A stretch of DNA of 64,000 nucleotides from positions 124,001-188,000 of the forward strand of contig NZ_FXUZ01000003.1 of NCBI RefSeq assembly GCF_900183575.1, read 5' to 3'. Each line of letters opens with the position of its first letter. Position 1 is the stretch's first letter. A model generated the notes under the pieces. It saw only the letters and a program-made list of their open reading frames with translations, searched no databases and was not told where the DNA came from. The stretch comes from Staphylococcus cornubiensis (GTDB lineage: Bacteria > Bacillota > Bacilli > Staphylococcales > Staphylococcaceae). Positions 36,449 through 45,705 of the stretch are shown here, piece by piece. Made by a program: the position numbers and the translations under genes.

Positions 36449-37278
36449 CATCAGTCAAGCCCATGTATTAAATAAAGCATCGTTCGACAATCTTTTGAAA
36501 GTGATGCTTATCGAAATGAGTAAGATACTGTTTGAAAACCATTTATCTTTAATACTCATCCATATCTAATCCCCTTTCTTTTTTAGAGAAGGGGGATTTT
36601 TGTGTGTTCATACGCTACTATGATTCAGGAGTCTCGCCCAGATTTGTAATCTTTACGATGACAGCTATACTAAGTGCAAGGGCTGATTCTTGCTATTTCA
36701 TACAAGTCCCCTATCTCAACTGAAGTGAATTCTTAAAAACCCTCTCTATGATACTGAAGTTATTTACTTCTTCTCCATAGAGGGGATTTTTGCGTTATAT
36801 TCCCATGTTCTCAGAAGTCTCGCCCTGGCTGCAATCTCATCAGTCAAGCCCATGTATTAAATAAAGCATCGTTCGACAATCTTTTGAAAGTGATGCTTAT
36901 CGAAATGAGTAAGGTACTGTTTGAAAACAATTTATCTTTAATACTCATCCATATCTAATCCCCTTTCTTTTTTAGTAGAAGGGGGATTTTTGTGTGTTCA
37001 TACGCTACTATGATTCAGAAGTCTCGCCCAGATTTGTAATCTTTACGATGACATCTATACTAAGTGCAAGGGCTGATTCTTGCTATTTCATACAAGTCCC
37101 CTATCTCAACTGAAGTGAATTCTTAAAAAACCCTCTCTATGATACTGAAGTTTTTTACTTCTTCTCCATAGAGGGGGATTTTTGCGTTATATTCCCATGT
37201 TCTCAGAAGTCTCGCCCTGGCTGCAATCTCATCAGTCAAGCCCATGTATTAAATAAAGCATCGTTCGACAATCTTTTA
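36422..37278 (+). repeat. Tandem 390-bp repeat downstream of mntC
   Basis: The segment beginning with TCAGGAGTCTCGCCCTGGC recurs at 36422, 36811 and 37203, i.e. at 389- and 392-bp intervals, with very few differences over full units 1 and 2. Each unit has two halves, each opening with TCAGRAGTCTCGCCC. Each half ends in a terminator-like hairpin: AATCCCCTT with AAGGGGGATT then TTTTT (36569-36604 and 36959-36997), and CCCTCTCTATG with CATAGAGGGG then ATTTTTG (36738-36793 and 37130-37184). Confidence 0.88.
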
Positions 37279-37514
37279 AAAGTCGTGTAGATCATGGTAA
37301 GTGAATGACCGATTGAAAACAATTAAATTTGACTTTCTCGCCTCAATCTAAGGGACTGGAACATCAAGTTTTCCTAGTATGTTTATTTTTATGGACTTAC
37401 ATAGATCTATGATGGTAAAACATCCGAAAATGAGGATGAACTGGACGTAATCATTAAAGACTATGGATTGTCTACATATCAGAAACTTGCCCTCTGTTCC
37501 AATATTTGGAATAT

Positions 37515-37652
37515 GATTGCCAGAAGGCTGAGACTCTTGAGGGATCAGCTGGTCCGGAAAATCCACTAACGCTTCAACAAATGTAACAGCTTAATTAAGC
37601 GTTAGTTAGTTGAAGGACCAGCCCCTAAGAACGCGAAGCCATGAAGGCAATC
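37515..37652 (+). repeat. Palindromic intergenic repeat, copy E
   Basis: The most regular copy. Outer arms GATTGCC and GGCAATC, a nested AGGCT / AGCC pair, middle stem CTGGTCC / GGACCAG with perfect pairing, and inner stem CTAACGCTT / AAGCGTTAG around an ACAAATGTAACAG loop. A flank GGGCAAGTTAAACAAAAT follows at 37675-37692, as in copies A, B and G. Confidence 0.82.
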
Positions 37653-37740
37653 ACAAGAGCAATTCATAGTGAAAGGGCAAGTTAAACAAAATTCTGTATC
37701 CATAGCATAAAAAACTATTATGTCCTACCTCCTTTTGTAT

Positions 37741-37880
37741 ATTCCGACTATACTGAGTGCAAGGGCTGATTCTTGCTATTTACAATGTGTCTCCATATCA
37801 AACAAAGTGAAATACTATGAAAAATCCCCTTCTCTATGATATAAAGTTTCGATTTCAAATTCATAGAGAGGGGGATTGTG
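37741..37880 (+). repeat. Second half of a third, interrupted 390-bp unit
   Basis: The stretch with CTGAGTGCAAGGGCTGATTC and the closing CTCTATGAT...ATAGAGAGGGGG hairpin is homologous to the second half of the tandem units (for example 36664-36790). The first half of this third unit ends near 37278, so about 460 bp, including copy E, separates the halves. Confidence 0.7.
37822..37877 (-). terminator. Terminator of the mnh2 operon
   Basis: AATCCCCCTCTCTATGA and TCATAGAGAAGGGGATT pair with a bulge, and on the minus strand run into TTTTCATAG. It begins 14 bp beyond the mnhG2 stop and doubles as the end of the mntC 3' region from the other side. Confidence 0.8.
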
Positions 37881-37890
37881 TATATCTTAC

Positions 37891-38337
37891 CTATGAATCA
37901 TCTTTATCTAAGCGTGAATAGATGCGTTTACGACGTTTGGCACGTTTTTCGATACGAATTTGACGTTTGGCTTCTTCATCAAGATGTTCTTTATTCAAAT
38001 CAGTATTTTGTTGAGAAGCATTTTTTTGATACATATACGCACCTGTACGATAAGCTGCTCTAGAGATGAGGTGACCGCCAACGGGTGCAGTAATGTTAAT
38101 AAATACTAAGGCTAACAATGTCCGTACACTGTAATAACCTTGTGCAAAGATAAAGTAAATAAATACGCCAACGAGGGTTAACAGTACGGATGCTGTCGAA
38201 GCTTTGGTCGCAGCATGAATCCGTAAAAACACGTCTCTAAATCGCACTAAACCAATCGCACTTACTAATGCAATAATGCTTCCCGCGAAAACAAGAAGGG
38301 CTGCTAAAAGTTCAATGATATCAGTTGTCATCGCCAT
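37891..38337 (-). CDS. mnhG2: MnhG2, Mrp-type antiporter subunit G
   Basis: Small membrane subunit (148 residues from the ATG at 38337) of the seven-subunit Mnh2 monovalent cation/proton antiporter. Three helices are visible, with the family segment [21 protein letters not shown] and a charged C-terminal tail rich in Lys, Arg and Glu. Start choice is uncertain: ATGs at 38346, 38337 and 38331 are in frame, and 38337 has the most usable spacing (11 nt) from AGGAGG. It overlaps mnhF2 by 17 bp and is last in the operon before a terminator. Confidence 0.9.
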   Translation of the reverse strand: MAMTTDIIELLAALLVFAGSIIALVSAIGLVRFRDVFLRIHAATKASTASVLLTLVGVFIYFIFAQGYYSVRTLLALVFINITAPVGGHLISRAAYRTGAYMYQKNASQQNTDLNKEHLDEEAKRQIRIEKRAKRRKRIYSRLDKDDS

Positions 38338-38614
38338 GAAAAACATTCCCTCCTTCGATAAAACGGGAAATCGTGACCGAGCTTAAAAATGAAATGATTG
38401 CAATAAGCAGTACTGAATCTAAAAATGAAAAGGTTTCAAATAATAGACTGAGCACCCCTACTGTCGACATTAAAATTGCACTGATTGCATCAAACGCGAC
38501 AACACGATCTGCTGTGGTTGGTCCTTTGATGAGACGAAATAATACAACGACTAACGAAATTGCAAAAATCACTAATGCACTTGATAAAAAGAATTGCGTT
38601 AATTGTTCAATCAT
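38321..38614 (-). CDS. mnhF2: MnhF2, Mrp-type antiporter subunit F
   Basis: A 97-residue membrane protein with three helices and the MnhF/PhaF family pattern [28 protein letters not shown] precedes the ATG, which overlaps the mnhE2 stop as ATGA. It is part of the mnhA2-G2 operon. Confidence 0.92.
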   Translation of the reverse strand: MIEQLTQFFLSSALVIFAISLVVVLFRLIKGPTTADRVVAFDAISAILMSTVGVLSLLFETFSFLDSVLLIAIISFLSSVTISRFIEGGNVFHGDDN

Positions 38615-39093
38615 TTCGTCACCTCCACAATTAATTCCTCGTATTGTTTAATACTTTTTAATAAGCTCTTTTTTTCTTTTTCTGTCGTATCAATCGCATG
38701 AATTAAGAAAATGCTTGGTTCACGATTGACACGGATGACTGTTGACCCCGGTGTGATAATAATGAGAATCGTTAAAAACGTAATTTCCCAATCTTTGTCT
38801 AATTGTGTTTCATACGTTACTAATCCTGGATCCATTTGATTTGTTTTAAAAAGGACATAATTCGTAATCGAGATCGTCGCAGTCAATAATTGATATAAGT
38901 AGACTGCCAAAAACTTAATAGACACCCACACTTTTTTCGGATAAAATTCTTGGTCGAAAAATTTATGCACGATATAAATGACCACTATACCGATAATATA
39001 ACCTGTCACAAAGGTAGGCAGTCGAAAAGCATCTTCATCTTGAAAAAGGACCCACAAAAACGCAATCATCATATTCAAACCAATTTGTCTCAT
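38611..39093 (-). CDS. mnhE2: MnhE2, Mrp-type antiporter subunit E
   Basis: A 160-residue membrane subunit; the length equals that of S. aureus MnhE2. An N-terminal pair of helices is followed by the family stretch [13 protein letters not shown] and the TPGSTVIRV strand in the cytoplasmic domain. The ATG follows the mnhD2 stop codon directly. Confidence 0.92.
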   Translation of the reverse strand: MRQIGLNMMIAFLWVLFQDEDAFRLPTFVTGYIIGIVVIYIVHKFFDQEFYPKKVWVSIKFLAVYLYQLLTATISITNYVLFKTNQMDPGLVTYETQLDKDWEITFLTILIIITPGSTVIRVNREPSIFLIHAIDTTEKEKKSLLKSIKQYEELIVEVTK

Positions 39094-40593
39094 TTAACTG
39101 CCACCTCGCAGTTCTGGATTGACCATTTTTTCATATCGATGGATATCCATTGATAAATCTGTTGCTTCGTCAGTCACTTTATAAATGAATGGCGCAAACA
39201 GTCCCATTGCTAAAGTGACGCCTGTCATAAACATGACGATATACTTACGATTCGCTCTTATCGGTTTATAATTCATTTCCGAACCTTTGGCATCATTACC
39301 CGCATACATATAAAAGAAGACGCGGAATAAACTGAACATCCCGATTAAACTTGTTAAAATCATCAACGTTAAACCGATATAATGCTGATGTTGAATGGCT
39401 CCCATAAAAATCAATAATTTCCCGGGAAAACCACTTAAAGGCGGTACCCCACCAATCGCCAATGTAACGACGATAAAAGCCACACCAAGCCATGGTTCTT
39501 TTTTAGCAAGACCTTTTAAATGACGATATTGGCGATACCCTGTTGTATACACGATAATGCCGATGATGAAAAATAATAACGCTTTAACAATGATGTCATT
39601 CACTAAATAAAATATCGCACCATTGACACCATAAAATGTATGCGTTCCGAGACCAAATATGACAAAACCAATGGATAAAACGACTTGGTACGCAGCAATT
39701 TTTTTAATATCTTTATACGCCACAGTCCCAATTGCCCCGATGAGCATCGTCAGACAAGCCATAACAATGAGTAAAGGTTCAACAATCTCGCCACTTTGGT
39801 TGAAAATGAGTGTAAAGAAACGAATTAATGCGTACGCCCCTACTTTTGTCATTAAAGAAGCGAATAAAGCTGCAAGTTCTGTGTTCAACACCGCATATGC
39901 TTTAGGAAGCCACATAAAGAGGACTAACGCAGCTTTCGAACCAAATGCGACGATAAATGACATGGCGACCAAATGAATGGCAGTAGGATCATTTAACTCT
40001 TGAATTCTCATCGCAATATGTGTGTAATTCAACGTACCGACTTGACGATAAAGTAAGCCAATTCCAACAAGGAAAAACCAAGATCCAATTACATTTAAAA
40101 CGACATAAATGATACTCGCACGTAGTTGTTCTACAGATTGTCCCAGTGTGACGAGGACAAATGAAGCAAGTAACATAATTTCAAACATGACATATAAATT
40201 GAATAAGTCAGCTGTTAAAAATGAACCAACGACACCTGTTGTTAAAAACAATATAAAAGACAATAAATAGTAACGGCTGGCACGTTTTTCACCGCGGCCG
40301 AAACCGAAAGCAACAATCATGAAAACAACTAAAAATGTCGTTGTGACTAAAATAAGACTTAATGGATCGCCCACGTATTGAATGCCAAACGGGGCTTGCC
40401 AATTACCGAAATCGAGTGTAATCGGACCGTGTTTCATGACATCGATCAACATCATTAACGAGACAACAAATGAGATGAATAGTGCCCCCAGTGCAATGCG
40501 TCGCGATAACCGTACTTGTCTATGCAAAATCACTAAAAACAAGGCACAGATGAGAGGTAAAAGAATCGGAACAGCTAATAGATTATCATTCAT
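39094..40593 (-). CDS. mnhD2: MnhD2, Mrp-type antiporter subunit D
   Basis: A 499-residue, about 14-helix subunit related to proton-pumping NADH dehydrogenase subunits NuoM and NuoN, part of the proton/cation path. It shows the conserved [10 protein letters not shown] segment with its glutamate in a membrane helix, the [15 protein letters not shown] motif with an essential-type lysine, and [19 protein letters not shown] use the ATG at 40593 with AGGAGG upstream instead of the GTG at 40602. It overlaps mnhC2 by 8 bp. Confidence 0.94.
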   Translation of the reverse strand: MNDNLLAVPILLPLICALFLVILHRQVRLSRRIALGALFISFVVSLMMLIDVMKHGPITLDFGNWQAPFGIQYVGDPLSLILVTTTFLVVFMIVAFGFGRGEKRASRYYLLSFILFLTTGVVGSFLTADLFNLYVMFEIMLLASFVLVTLGQSVEQLRASIIYVVLNVIGSWFFLVGIGLLYRQVGTLNYTHIAMRIQELNDPTAIHLVAMSFIVAFGSKAALVLFMWLPKAYAVLNTELAALFASLMTKVGAYALIRFFTLIFNQSGEIVEPLLIVMACLTMLIGAIGTVAYKDIKKIAAYQVVLSIGFVIFGLGTHTFYGVNGAIFYLVNDIIVKALLFFIIGIIVYTTGYRQYRHLKGLAKKEPWLGVAFIVVTLAIGGVPPLSGFPGKLLIFMGAIQHQHYIGLTLMILTSLIGMFSLFRVFFYMYAGNDAKGSEMNYKPIRANRKYIVMFMTGVTLAMGLFAPFIYKVTDEATDLSMDIHRYEKMVNPELRGGS

Positions 40594-40930
40594 CTTCTTC
40601 ACCTCCTGTTAAAACATCAATTTCATCTTCTTTTGTCACTTTATACGTACGGTAAACTAAAACGAGTAAAAAGGCGGTAATCGCAAAACCAATCACAATC
40701 GCTGTTAAAACAATCGCTTGTAACAGTGGATCGACAAAGTTGTGGTTACTGCCGACGATTAATGGTTCCGTCTTTTGTGCCGTATATTCGCCCATACTCA
40801 TAATAATTAAATTCCCGGCATGTGTGTAAATCGCAATACCGATAACGATTCGTATTAAGTTTTTAGATAACACCATATAAGTGCCGATAAAAACTAAAAA
40901 TCCGATGACAATCAGTAAAATAATATTCAT
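40586..40930 (-). CDS. mnhC2: MnhC2, Mrp-type antiporter subunit C
   Basis: A 114-residue NuoK-like subunit with three helices. The family stretch [17 protein letters not shown] and an acidic C terminus ([15 protein letters not shown]) are visible. The length equals that of S. aureus MnhC2. The start overlaps the mnhB2 stop as ATGA. Confidence 0.94.
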   Translation of the reverse strand: MNIILLIVIGFLVFIGTYMVLSKNLIRIVIGIAIYTHAGNLIIMSMGEYTAQKTEPLIVGSNHNFVDPLLQAIVLTAIVIGFAITAFLLVLVYRTYKVTKEDEIDVLTGGEEDE

Positions 40931-41352
40931 GATTTCCCTCCACTCAACGATAGAATGGTTGTTACGACGACACCTACAACACTTAAGGTAATACCAGCTT
41001 CAAAAAACATAATGGTAGAAATATGCACTTCACCAAAATATGGGAAGTTGACATACCAATCTGCCTGATACAGTATGTTTTTGCCGAAAAATACCGGAAC
41101 GATTGCAGTCGTTAAAGAAACTAAGGCACCGATAATCATTAGCTTTCGAAAATCGATAGGTAAGGCATCTAACACTTTAGCAACATCAAAAGCTAAAAAC
41201 ATAAGGATGAATGCAGAACTTAAAATCAATCCTGCAATAAAGCCGCCTCCTGGATTGTCATGACCCGCCAAGAAGAGATAGAAACCGAATGTCAAAATAA
41301 TAAATATAACAATGCGCGTGACTGTTTTAAGGACTAAATCATTCTCTCTCAT
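40927..41352 (-). CDS. mnhB2: MnhB2, Mrp-type antiporter subunit B
   Basis: A 141-residue subunit with four helices. The MnhB signature [14 protein letters not shown] (about residues 30-43) is intact. The length equals that of S. aureus MnhB2. GGAGAGGTCAAG precedes the ATG, and the start overlaps mnhA2 by 14 bp. Confidence 0.95.
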   Translation of the reverse strand: MRENDLVLKTVTRIVIFIILTFGFYLFLAGHDNPGGGFIAGLILSSAFILMFLAFDVAKVLDALPIDFRKLMIIGALVSLTTAIVPVFFGKNILYQADWYVNFPYFGEVHISTIMFFEAGITLSVVGVVVTTILSLSGGKS

Positions 41353-43726
41353 CTTGACCTCTCCTATCTTTATAGTTAAGTAACGTGTAAATACCTAAGC
41401 CTGCAATAATCAACACTAAACCTTCTGCTAGCGTGTCGAGTGCTCTGAAGTCTCCTAAAATCGCATTCACGATATTTTTACCGCCTGACTTTTCATAAGC
41501 ATCATGGTAAAACACTGAAATCGTTTCTAACGCGCTCGCTTGTTGAATCATAAATACTAAGCCAACGACTGTAATTGCTGTAATGAGTGATACCGCGATT
41601 TTAACCGCTTCTTTTTTAAAGTTAAATTGACCGCGTGGCACGTTCGGGAGTCTTGAAAAGCTGACAATAAATAACACCGTCGTAATCGTTTCAGTCACTA
41701 ATTGCGTCAATGCTAGGTCTGGTGCACGCATTAAAATGAAAAACAATGTGACTATATAACCAATTCCACCCGTCAAAATGACCATTGTTAAACGTTGACG
41801 AATAAAAATGAGTGCAAAACCGATCAACATAATGGTAACGAGTAAAAGAACATGGAAAATATGGTAATCTGTCACTTCGATATCGTAAAGTTCCGGTACA
41901 CCCGCACGAATTAAGCCATATACATTAATTGCAAAATAAATGAGTATCGTTACGATAATGTATGAATTCAATCGATTGTTCATTAAATGACGTAAACCAT
42001 AGCCTGAAGCACTTTCCATAGACTGGTATGACGTACGGAAGATGTTTTCCACTGATAATGCACTTTCTTTAGACGATAAAAAGCGCGTGCGTATACGATC
42101 AACTAAGAACACGCCGACGATACCTAAAACAATGACCGTCACACTCATCAATAGCGGCAAGTTAAAGCCGTGCCATTGTGCAAGATGAGGTGCAGTTTGA
42201 ACGATAGCTTCTGAGTGTACCACCCCTCTAAAAGCTGGCTCAATGACATGTGTGCCTACCCACTGTGGCACGATAAAGATAAGTGGCAAACAGCATGCCA
42301 TTACTATCGCCGGTAAAATCATCACACGCGGTTCATGCACATGACGTTTCACGCGTAACTCACCGAAAAAGGTCGTTTTTATTAAATACAGTGCGTAAAT
42401 GAACGTGAAAATACTCGCGAGCCAACCGACAAATGCAATGACAACCATGAGTGGGATATTAAACGCACTGAAATGGTGTGCTTCTATTAAACTTTCGAAA
42501 AACATTTCCTTACTGATAAATCCGTTAAACAATGGTACCCCTGCCATCGCTAAAGAAGCCGCAAACATAACCACCATTGTTACAGGTAAGGCACGTCTCA
42601 AACCACCGAGTTCACGAATGTCACGTGTTCCTGTTTCATGATCGATTAAGCCGACACCCATGAATAACGTCCCTTTAAACAATGCATGATTAAACAAATG
42701 AAAAATCGCTGCAAAAAGCACATACGCATACAGTTCAATCATATGTCCTTCTGTTGCTTGTGCAATCCCACCGCCGAGTCCGACCATCGACATGATCATA
42801 CCGAGTTGACTAATAGTGGAATAAGCGAGAATCCCTTTTAAATCATATTGTTTAATCGCAGTTATCGATCCGAAAATCATCGTAAGTAAACCGACACCTG
42901 TGACTAAATAACTATACGTATCGCTCAATCCTAACAACATCGTAAAGCGAAGTAACAAATAGATACCCGCTTTCACCATCGTCGCAGAATGTAAATAAGC
43001 ACTCACTGGCGTTGGAGCTGCCATCGCTTTCGGCAACCAGAAATGAAAAGGCCACTGTGCTGATTTTGTAAAGGCACCTAACAACAGCATAATGATAATC
43101 GGGATAAATAATGGATGTGCTGCGATATCATGACGTTGACGTAGCTGTTCACTAATCACATTCGTTCCCGTCACGAAATACAACATGATAAATCCAACGA
43201 GCATTGCCAGCCCACCAAAGACCGTCACCATAAAGGACGTCACTGCCCCTTTTTGACTTTCTGAAGTATCGTACCAATAACTAATGAGTAAAAATGATGA
43301 TACACTCGTCAATTCCCAAAAAATATAAAGAATGATGGTATTATCGGAAAGCACAATTCCCAACATACTGAACATAAATAAGACAAGATACAGGTAAAAA
43401 CGAGGTAAATGATCATGTTGATGTGATAAATACTGTGTTGCATAGAAAAATACAGCCACACCAATCAATGAAATCAGTAGTGCAAAAAATAGACCAAGCC
43501 CGTCTAAACGCAAGATGAGGTTAATATCTAGTGCAGGGAACCATTGAATTTTTTCAACGATTTGCTGATGATTTAAAATTTGAGGAGCATAAAAAATAAA
43601 AACAATTGATGAGATCACCGGTGCAAGCATCGCAATCCAATGGGGTAATCGCTTTGTCTGCCATTTCATTGAGATGACAAGCATCCCCATTATCGCAATC
43701 AAAATAAGTAACAAACCACTGAGCAT
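41339..43726 (-). CDS. mnhA2: MnhA2, Mrp-type antiporter subunit A
   Basis: The largest antiporter subunit (795 residues, about 20 helices), related to NuoL with an extra C-terminal MrpB-like domain. Key stretches are [38 protein letters not shown] with a conserved membrane lysine, and [15 protein letters not shown]. The C terminus [18 protein letters not shown] is typical of the mnh2 rather than the mnh1 protein, as is the location near sarA. Of three stacked starts (GTG 43732, ATG 43729, ATG 43726), the last has the best distance from AGGAGG. It heads the seven-gene operon. Confidence 0.94.
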   Translation of the reverse strand: MLSGLLLILIAIMGMLVISMKWQTKRLPHWIAMLAPVISSIVFIFYAPQILNHQQIVEKIQWFPALDINLILRLDGLGLFFALLISLIGVAVFFYATQYLSHQHDHLPRFYLYLVLFMFSMLGIVLSDNTIILYIFWELTSVSSFLLISYWYDTSESQKGAVTSFMVTVFGGLAMLVGFIMLYFVTGTNVISEQLRQRHDIAAHPLFIPIIIMLLLGAFTKSAQWPFHFWLPKAMAAPTPVSAYLHSATMVKAGIYLLLRFTMLLGLSDTYSYLVTGVGLLTMIFGSITAIKQYDLKGILAYSTISQLGMIMSMVGLGGGIAQATEGHMIELYAYVLFAAIFHLFNHALFKGTLFMGVGLIDHETGTRDIRELGGLRRALPVTMVVMFAASLAMAGVPLFNGFISKEMFFESLIEAHHFSAFNIPLMVVIAFVGWLASIFTFIYALYLIKTTFFGELRVKRHVHEPRVMILPAIVMACCLPLIFIVPQWVGTHVIEPAFRGVVHSEAIVQTAPHLAQWHGFNLPLLMSVTVIVLGIVGVFLVDRIRTRFLSSKESALSVENIFRTSYQSMESASGYGLRHLMNNRLNSYIIVTILIYFAINVYGLIRAGVPELYDIEVTDYHIFHVLLLVTIMLIGFALIFIRQRLTMVILTGGIGYIVTLFFILMRAPDLALTQLVTETITTVLFIVSFSRLPNVPRGQFNFKKEAVKIAVSLITAITVVGLVFMIQQASALETISVFYHDAYEKSGGKNIVNAILGDFRALDTLAEGLVLIIAGLGIYTLLNYKDRRGQDERE

Positions 43727-43750
43727 CATCACGCCTCCTTTTCTCTATTT

Positions 43751-44302
43751 TTATAAGTTTAAAGCGATGGTCGTATCCACTTCCTTTTTAGAAACACCGA
43801 TAAATTTCATCGTTTCATATGAGGTTTGGTGACCGAGATACTTTTGAATCATTGAGATAGAAATGCCCGATTGATAAGCATGATAAGCGAATGTTTTTCT
43901 CAAAGTCGTTAAGCCGATATGTTCGATACCTAACTGCTGTGCTGCTGCGTTAATAATACGATATGCCTGTTGACGACTGAGCCCCTTTTGTGTACGTCTA
44001 GAGCGAAATAATAAATCTGTTTTTAATAACGCCTCGGCTTCAATATACGCTTTCAACTCTTCTCTTAACCTTTCCGGGATACGCACACCAATCTCATGAT
44101 TACGAGATACAGCCCACTTTTCAATGACAGTGCCGTCATCATTCATGACTTGATGAACGCTTAAATTGAGGAGTTCCACTAACTTTACGCCCGTGTGAAT
44201 AGCAAACTTAAAAAACAAATAATCACGCATCGAATGTGATTGTAAAAAATCGTACATCCTATGAATATCCCTTTTGTCACGAATTGGATCCACGTAATTC
44301 AA
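43751..44302 (-). CDS. Tyrosine recombinase-like protein with degenerate active site
   Basis: The catalytic-domain fold of the phage integrase/XerC family is recognisable: HTGVKLVELLNLS, then LTTLRKTFAYHAYQSGISI and LGHQTSYETMKFIGV. Several catalytic residues are changed. The first arginine (usually TGLR) is Lys, the His of the HxLR box is Thr, and the nucleophile position at the usual MIYTHV is Phe. The second Arg and the LGH histidine remain. There is no N-terminal core-binding domain; the 183-residue protein is only the catalytic half. I start at the TTG at 44302, 8 nt after GGGAGG. It lies just upstream of mnhA2 on the same strand. A DNA-binding role without strand exchange is possible, but that is inference. 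Confidence 0.7.
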   Translation of the reverse strand: MNYVDPIRDKRDIHRMYDFLQSHSMRDYLFFKFAIHTGVKLVELLNLSVHQVMNDDGTVIEKWAVSRNHEIGVRIPERLREELKAYIEAEALLKTDLLFRSRRTQKGLSRQQAYRIINAAAQQLGIEHIGLTTLRKTFAYHAYQSGISISMIQKYLGHQTSYETMKFIGVSKKEVDTTIALNL

Positions 44303-44442
44303 GCATTTCCCCTCCCTTATGTTTCTCATATAATTATAAACTATATTTAAGTAACATTAAACAACTTTCGCAAATTTTTTCGATCGAGGGTGTGATTTTG
44401 AGTCATTGATTTCGATATATATAGTGAAAGGAGGTCAGAAAC

Positions 44443-44646
44443 ATGAACATCAATCATTTAACACTTATTCTGACGCAAACAACAACATCAGCCGAGGGGA
44501 AACCAAAGAAAGCATCACGCCGATTTACACAGTTAAAGACAGATGCCTCACATGAAGATTTGAAAGCATTCAGTCAAATCATTGAAAAGTTGACTGGCGA
44601 ACAGTATGACGGCATTGAATTAATGACATCAGAAAATATTCAATAA
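44443..44646 (+). CDS. DUF1659 family protein
   Basis: A 67-residue soluble protein with the DUF1659 outline: an N-terminal strand with Thr-rich turn, the RRFTQLKTDASHEDLKAFSQ stretch and an FSQIIEKLTG helix. A perfect AAAGGAGG precedes the ATG at 8 nt. The function is unknown for the family. It is followed 15 bp later by the DUF2922 gene, an arrangement common in Bacilli, so the two probably form an operon. Confidence 0.8.
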   Translation: MNINHLTLILTQTTTSAEGKPKKASRRFTQLKTDASHEDLKAFSQIIEKLTGEQYDGIELMTSENIQ

Positions 44647-44661
44647 AAAGGAGTTACTACG

Positions 44662-44877
44662 ATGAATGTTAAAACTTTAGAAATCACTTTTTTAGACGCA
44701 TTGCAAAAGAGCTTCAAATTAAGTTTGCCTAACATTAAGACAACAATCACAAAAGAATTAGTCCAAGAGGAAGCAGAAAAGTTAGTCGCATTAAACATAT
44801 TGAAGACAAGTCATGGGCCTGTCGTTAAAGTCGCTGGCGCACAAGTCATTGATAAATCTGTCATTGTATTATTTTAA
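44662..44877 (+). CDS. DUF2922 family protein
   Basis: A 71-residue soluble protein starting MNVKTLEITFLDALQKSF, with the DUF2922 pattern of paired strands and a central helix (ELVQEEAEKLVALNIL). AAAGGAG lies 10 nt upstream. Function unknown. It pairs with the preceding DUF1659 gene, and a terminator follows at 44986. Confidence 0.8.
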   Translation: MNVKTLEITFLDALQKSFKLSLPNIKTTITKELVQEEAEKLVALNILKTSHGPVVKVAGAQVIDKSVIVLF

Positions 44878-44985
44878 TACGTAGCATTGTCATCATTGCG
44901 TCATGAGGCATCAAAAGTTTAGTGACTGATGAAGTCCATGTTATTGACGATGACGACACCACTCAAATATATCAATATTAAGGAA

Positions 44986-45018
44986 AAGGCTGGGAAACAC
45001 AAACACCCAGTCTTTTTT
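44986..45018 (+). terminator. Terminator of the DUF1659-DUF2922 pair
   Basis: AGGCTGGG and CCCAGTCT arms (one G-T pair) with an 11-nt loop and TTTTTT tract, 108 bp after the DUF2922 stop. Confidence 0.8.
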
Positions 45019-45159
45019 GCGTCCGCTTGACAACAGATGCATCACAATTTATGGACAAACGAATGCCTGTAGAACGGCAGCATCTATGTCAAACTACAAC
45101 CATCGTTGTGAATATAACGAAATACTCTTTATACTTATAAATGTCTTCTCAATACAAAT

Positions 45160-45197
45160 CAAGCGGCAAATCGAAGCATGACCTCAACTTGCCGCTT
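45160..45197 (-). terminator. Hairpin downstream of the 80-residue hypothetical gene
   Basis: AAGCGGCAA and TTGCCGCTT form a perfect 9-bp stem 24 bp after the stop codon; on the minus strand it is followed by GATTTGTATT, a moderate T tract. Confidence 0.65.
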
Positions 45198-45220
45198 TGT
45201 AAAACTCTATATTCACATGG

Positions 45221-45463
45221 TTACATATTGGGTTGGTAGTTCGGACGAATTCTCACTTCATCACCATAAAAAATCTTATGTTTTCCAAGTTTTTGACATA
45301 TCGCATATTTTTCGTATACTTCATCAATACGTGCTAACGTTTTATAAGATTTAAAAGGATTGAGCACCTCAACATACTGACCCTCTTGAACTTCTGATGA
45401 CGCATTGACATTTATAAAAAAGAGATGCTCATCAATGACACGTACGATTTCATGTTCCTTCAA
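45221..45463 (-). CDS. Conserved hypothetical small protein
   Basis: An 80-residue acidic-to-neutral soluble protein beginning MKEHEIVRVIDEHLFFIN, with predicted short beta strands (HLFFINVNA, GQYVEVLNP, KTLARIDEVY) that suggest a small barrel. I do not recognise the family. AAAGGAA lies near the ATG with fair spacing. It is monocistronic, with a hairpin after the stop and a convergent terminator on the other side. Confidence 0.65.
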   Translation of the reverse strand: MKEHEIVRVIDEHLFFINVNASSEVQEGQYVEVLNPFKSYKTLARIDEVYEKYAICQKLGKHKIFYGDEVRIRPNYQPNM

Positions 45464-45705
45464 AATATCACAACTTTCCTTTATGTTCGTTCTTAATTAT
45501 GGTGTTGATTCCATCGACTACCATACAATTTTTTATGAGTGATTTACTGCGATTATTTATCACTTTATAATGATAGAGAGGTTTCAAACGACATCCATTC
45601 ATCACGCGCATGTCTTCCTATGAAATTGCTTACAATCAAATCTAACACTATCACATAGACATTGTGCTATAATAATAACACAATTAAACAAAAGGATGGT
45701 TTATT

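Larger units (their letters stand above)
36217..37880 (+). ncRNA. Repeat-rich 3' region of mntABC, candidate RsaC-like RNA
   Basis: About 1.66 kb without a credible gene, between mntC and the convergent mnhG2. In S. aureus a long RNA, RsaC, is produced from the mntABC 3' untranslated region, responds to manganese starvation, and has (as I recall) a repeat-containing 5' part of strain-dependent length. Here the same position holds three 390-bp tandem units, each with two terminator-like hairpins, plus repeat copies D and E. Homology is proposed from position and architecture, not from sequence comparison. An open frame of 72 codons at 37348-37566 on the minus strand spans unrelated and repeat sequence and is not considered coding. 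Confidence 0.45.

Noticed and set aside
36422-37278. CRISPR array
   Set aside because: The repeats are 390 bp, directly adjacent and without unique spacers of uniform length; no cas genes are nearby.
37348-37566. 72-codon minus-strand frame downstream of mntC
   Set aside because: Spans the edge of repeat copy E and unrelated sequence, without a ribosome site.
43751-44302. Active integrase marking a genomic island
   Set aside because: Catalytic residues are changed, the core-binding domain is missing, and no attachment-site repeats or tRNA gene are seen nearby.
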